Shown: piece after piece, positions 60,969 through 64,000 of the stretch
Position numbering within the stretch: position 1 is the first letter of the stretch
Layout of the letters: every line of letters starts with the position of its first letter
Assembly (NCBI RefSeq): GCF_007754425.1
Contig: NZ_CP037452.1
Span: forward strand, 5,245,164 to 5,309,163
Direction: 5' to 3'
DNA length: 64,000 nt
Source: Gimesia fumaroli
GTDB lineage: Bacteria; Planctomycetota; Planctomycetia; Planctomycetales; Planctomycetaceae
Made by a program: the position numbers and the translations under genes
Notes under the pieces: generated by a model
What the model was told of the DNA's origin: nothing
The model's database searches: none
Seen by the model: the letters and a program-made list of their open reading frames with translations, nothing else

Positions 60969-62447
60969 TTAAGCTGCTGAACACATCTGAGTACTGCGAC
61001 TGGTGAAAATTACGATCAAGGGCTGAAACTGTCTTTGGCAGGCTTCCAGATAATGTTCTCGTAACTGATCCAGGTGGGTGTAAGTGCTGATTGCAGACTT
61101 GCTGACGGCATGGCCCATCAAGTATTTACGGTAGTATTCTGGCATCCCGGCGTTCATCATGGCTGTGCTGAACAGATGGCGGAAATCTTTAAGCGTCGCC
61201 TCGGCTGGCCAGGATAACTGATCAGCCAGGCGATGAAATTCGTTTTCAATATGATCGTATTTAAGTCCGCCCGCTTCCTGGAGTAATTGATCTCGAATCT
61301 GTATCCCCTGCTCTGCACTGAGGTTTGTGCTTTTTCTGCAACGACTGTTGTACTCCTTGGTGATCTCATTCAGGGAATAATTAACCAATGGTGATTTTTC
61401 AGTTCCTTCCCACACGCTACGCCGGTGAAGTAACAACCCTACTTGCATGTGGCGGGAATGCTTCTCGAACAATGTCCGAATAGGCTCAAGCAAAGGCAGC
61501 CGCTTATCCCGTCTCCCCTTGGTCCTGTAACTGATCTGGGGCAGGCAGACGACTTTCAACCAGCCATCTGAGGTCAGGTTATCCCGGAAAAGAAAACAGG
61601 GTTCGGAAGCCCTCAGGCCATAAAATATCAACAGGGCGAACAGTTGAAGCTGATAGCTGTCGCATTTTTTCAGAAATTCTACCGCCATGGGGACTGTGAT
61701 GTCGGGCTCACCAAACAAGTCCGGTGCAACTGACTCAGTTTGTCTGAATTTTCCTTGGAAAGGGTTTCGAAAGCCGGATGGCATCAAGTTCCCACGATCG
61801 GGATCCGCCGCCCAAATATACATTCCCCTTACGACATCGAGAACATAATCAGTGGAAACCATGGAATGTTTCTCTGTATTGGGGTGCCCGTTTGAAGAAA
61901 TCTGCAGATTTTTAAGATGCGATTGAAACTGTAAGACCAATTCTCGATTGACGTTAGTGGCAGATGGACATTCCGTTGATATCAGTGGTTGATTCACAAA
62001 ACAGCGATAATGCTCTAATGCTGATCCGTATCGCCTGACCGTTTTGGGATCGATTTCACCGGCATCGGCTCGACGTTGTAAGTGACTTTGATAGAGGTCC
62101 AGCAGACTCTGATTTTTCAGTTTTCCTCGACCCAGCCCGGATGAGCGAAAGTGTTTGAGTCGTTCCTCAATTTCCCGGGCACGAAAGATTGCGGTCACCA
62201 GGTCACCGTCGACCCGTTCTGTGAGGTTCTTTTTCGCAGCTGGGTCCCAGAACTGAAGCCGAAAGTAGTCGTTTTGTCTGTAGATACGTACTTTTTGAGG
62301 CGGTTCAATCCCGTCCGGGAATTTCTCGATACGAATCCAGCGATGTTTGGCTTTATATTTATCACACCAGGTCGAACTTTTCGCAACAGGTTCCACCTGT
62401 TTCTGGGAAAAGTCTTCTGGTTTGGTGTCGTCTGTTTTACGAACCAT
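60969..62447 (-). CDS. Tyrosine recombinase / integrase (right end)
   Basis: A 492-aa integrase of the same subfamily as the 41545 protein. Core-binding region about 105-250, catalytic domain about 255-470. Residues visible: YGLRASEPCFLF (first Arg), LKDFRHLFSTAMM (Arg, His), YLMGHAVSKS (His) and SAISTYTHLDQLRE (nucleophile Tyr). As in the left copy, Lys stands where most family members have the first His of HxxR. Its position at the right side, facing inward, suggests that it recombines the right border or belongs to a second integration event. Confidence 0.92.
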   Translation of the reverse strand: MVRKTDDTKPEDFSQKQVEPVAKSSTWCDKYKAKHRWIRIEKFPDGIEPPQKVRIYRQNDYFRLQFWDPAAKKNLTERVDGDLVTAIFRAREIEERLKHFRSSGLGRGKLKNQSLLDLYQSHLQRRADAGEIDPKTVRRYGSALEHYRCFVNQPLISTECPSATNVNRELVLQFQSHLKNLQISSNGHPNTEKHSMVSTDYVLDVVRGMYIWAADPDRGNLMPSGFRNPFQGKFRQTESVAPDLFGEPDITVPMAVEFLKKCDSYQLQLFALLIFYGLRASEPCFLFRDNLTSDGWLKVVCLPQISYRTKGRRDKRLPLLEPIRTLFEKHSRHMQVGLLLHRRSVWEGTEKSPLVNYSLNEITKEYNSRCRKSTNLSAEQGIQIRDQLLQEAGGLKYDHIENEFHRLADQLSWPAEATLKDFRHLFSTAMMNAGMPEYYRKYLMGHAVSKSAISTYTHLDQLREHYLEACQRQFQPLIVIFTSRSTQMCSAA

Positions 62448-62634
62448 CTTACGCGTCTTTAAAACTGCCCTTGAATTTTGGTATCGAACAGGTTTCTTCC
62501 GATGAAACCCATCAGTCGGGATCAGTTTAAAAATTGGCGTTCACAACTCGCTTACAAAACGTCACAATGTTTGTAAGAGTTTGAGCATAGTTTTATAAAA
62601 AGAACACGAATTAGAGGAGTGATATAAGACCGTT

Positions 62635-63963
62635 ATGGATTCGTTGCAATTGGCAGAGCGAAGACTCGACAGCAATCTCCCCCGGGCAGACAAACCAAGT
62701 TATGAATATCCTCGGGCAAAGCTGCAGGCTTGTATCAGGAATGATGTCTGCCCTGCTCTTGAGGAATATAGCCAGCGTCTGAGGTTTCAAGAATATGCTA
62801 ACTGGCCGTTTATCACATTGATGTCCGGAGCAGATACACCGGAACGTCGATTGATTGAGTCTCTGGAACAAGGCATCTTGAGATGCGCGAAATCCTTATC
62901 TCAATTAACTGAGAAAAAACTGGTTCGAAAAAAACTGGAAGAGCAGAATCCTCCCCGACTGACCGTGATGGAAGGGACTATTGAAATAACTGCTGAAGAC
63001 ACGACCTATCTGGACAAAAAAAATGGAAATTTCAATGAATTAGAAATGATTTTGTCGCAAGTTGACCATCTGGCTCAAAACACCGACCTATCATTAGTAA
63101 ACAGTTCAGATTATTTTGATCCAGTGCAGGAATTTTCTGAGGATGCTGACGGTAAAAGAGTTCAACATGGTGGACTTATTATTGCATTCAACCATGAGCT
63201 AGACCCTGTGGGAAATTTTATCGTCCGCTGTTTTCTGGAACGGGCTCGGCAATGGTATGAGATTGTATCCAAATTAAGAGCGATTACTATTAAAGCCACC
63301 AGAGCAACGGGGCGCCCGTATCGACAGTTAGTCGATCAACTCGAAAACGAGTGGAAAAAACTGGAGACTGACTGGCTGGAATGTAAACACCTGTTAAAAA
63401 GCGGCAAACAGAACCGTTTGATAAACTCAGCGGTCATACTTACCCAGGTCTATGCCGCTTTTGGACTGAAACCGCAATTGGACTGGTTGTTACTTCCTGA
63501 AACGGATTTGAACTATGGAATCGAGTCTATCAAAAGCAGACTGAATGCACTTCTGGATCAAGAAACAACAGACCGGATTGCCCATGCTTTGGGAGATATG
63601 AAAGATCTATACGAAAATGATGAACAACATAATGATGACATCGAAGAAGCCATTGTAACCGGCGGTTTAGTTCTAATCAAAAAGTCTAGAGAAGCGTACT
63701 GGGAAAACAGAAAAATATCTGGTCCGATTAAGGGCAGAAAATGGGAATTTCTACATTTATTGGCTAAAAAAGCAAAACGCAGAAACTGTGTTACTGAAAA
63801 TGATTTATTTCCACTAGGCTCAGGGTCGTTATCAGCCATGGCAACATCTTGGAGTCGTTTGAATGAACGTCTGCCCGAATCACTCTGGAAATTGGTTGAA
63901 AAAGGGGCTGAGCCTCGAACCTACATACTCCGCTTGGATCCGACCCAAATACATATTTTTTAA
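62635..63963 (+). CDS. Uncharacterised protein with possible C-terminal winged helix
   Basis: A 442-aa soluble, mostly helical protein from ATG 62635 (AGAGGAG upstream), diverging from the right integrase. The first 340 residues lack recognisable motifs. The last 75 read like a winged-helix domain (WEFLHLLAKKAKRR, SAMATSWSRLNERLPESLWK, YILRLDPTQIHIF). It could be an element-encoded regulator or part of the next locus. The function is not known. Confidence 0.7.
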   Translation: MDSLQLAERRLDSNLPRADKPSYEYPRAKLQACIRNDVCPALEEYSQRLRFQEYANWPFITLMSGADTPERRLIESLEQGILRCAKSLSQLTEKKLVRKKLEEQNPPRLTVMEGTIEITAEDTTYLDKKNGNFNELEMILSQVDHLAQNTDLSLVNSSDYFDPVQEFSEDADGKRVQHGGLIIAFNHELDPVGNFIVRCFLERARQWYEIVSKLRAITIKATRATGRPYRQLVDQLENEWKKLETDWLECKHLLKSGKQNRLINSAVILTQVYAAFGLKPQLDWLLLPETDLNYGIESIKSRLNALLDQETTDRIAHALGDMKDLYENDEQHNDDIEEAIVTGGLVLIKKSREAYWENRKISGPIKGRKWEFLHLLAKKAKRRNCVTENDLFPLGSGSLSAMATSWSRLNERLPESLWKLVEKGAEPRTYILRLDPTQIHIF

Positions 63964-64000
63964 GAGTCATAGTACTGTTTCGTGTCAAAATCACAGCCGT

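Overview
The window reads as chromosome of a planctomycete, most likely Gimesia-like (Planctomycetaceae). The lineage call rests on gene content, not on a marker gene: DUF1501 and Tat-exported Gfo/Idh/MocA proteins, SUMF1-like and VIT/VWA proteins, many secreted hypothetical proteins, and an uncharacterised operon built around a GlmL-like ASKHA ATPase. Base composition looks moderate. The 45.2-54 kb stretch looks richer in A+T than its surroundings.

Region 1 (1-41.3 kb) is ordinary chromosome. It holds a secreted lipoprotein, a LolA-like protein, a VWA protein, and lspA followed by a TPR protein, a TolQ/ExbB-ExbD-ExbD energy-transducing set and tatD (1.6-8.1 kb). A seven-gene operon follows at 8.45-15.7 kb: a small conserved protein, a GlmL-like ATPase, a KOW-like protein and four membrane proteins. 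It is preceded by a pair of 90-bp direct repeats. Then come an MFS carrier, two VWA proteins, a Kv-type K+ channel with a C-terminal zinc ribbon, secreted planctomycete enzymes, apbE, a class IV aminotransferase, a large FAD oxidoreductase, DUF1501, two multi-pass membrane proteins, a PHP-domain protein and a BON protein.

Region 2 (41.3-62.5 kb) looks like an integrated mobile element next to tRNA-Ser(GGA). Two tyrosine recombinases of the same subfamily lie at its ends and point inward. The left arm carries a Mu Gam-like protein and a compact set of overlapping small membrane and lipoprotein genes resembling a phage lysis module. The middle (45.2-54 kb) is an array of mostly single small genes in both orientations: VOC, DUF1569, TfoX-C-like, zinc knuckle, a degenerate M12-like protease, an Imm7-like protein and unknowns. 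About 13 copies of an imperfect palindrome, GACCGGGTAA-N6-TTACCCGGTC, lie between or just downstream of these genes, often overlapping the stop codon. Two longer repeat families are embedded there, and one contains an attC-like fold.

The right arm (56.8-60.9 kb) encodes a prokaryotic ubiquitin-like conjugation system: a beta-grasp Ubl, an E2-like domain fused to a Cys-rich RING-like region, a JAB/MPN isopeptidase and a ThiF/E1-like enzyme. The JAB gene appears frameshifted exactly where the family's catalytic Glu strand should lie. The E2-RING gene overlaps that gene and the Ubl has an unusual tail, so the copy may be altered or decaying.

Region 3 (62.6-64 kb) holds one unrecognised 442-aa protein with a possible C-terminal winged helix, divergent from the right-hand integrase. 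The right attachment site was not found, so the element's right border is uncertain.
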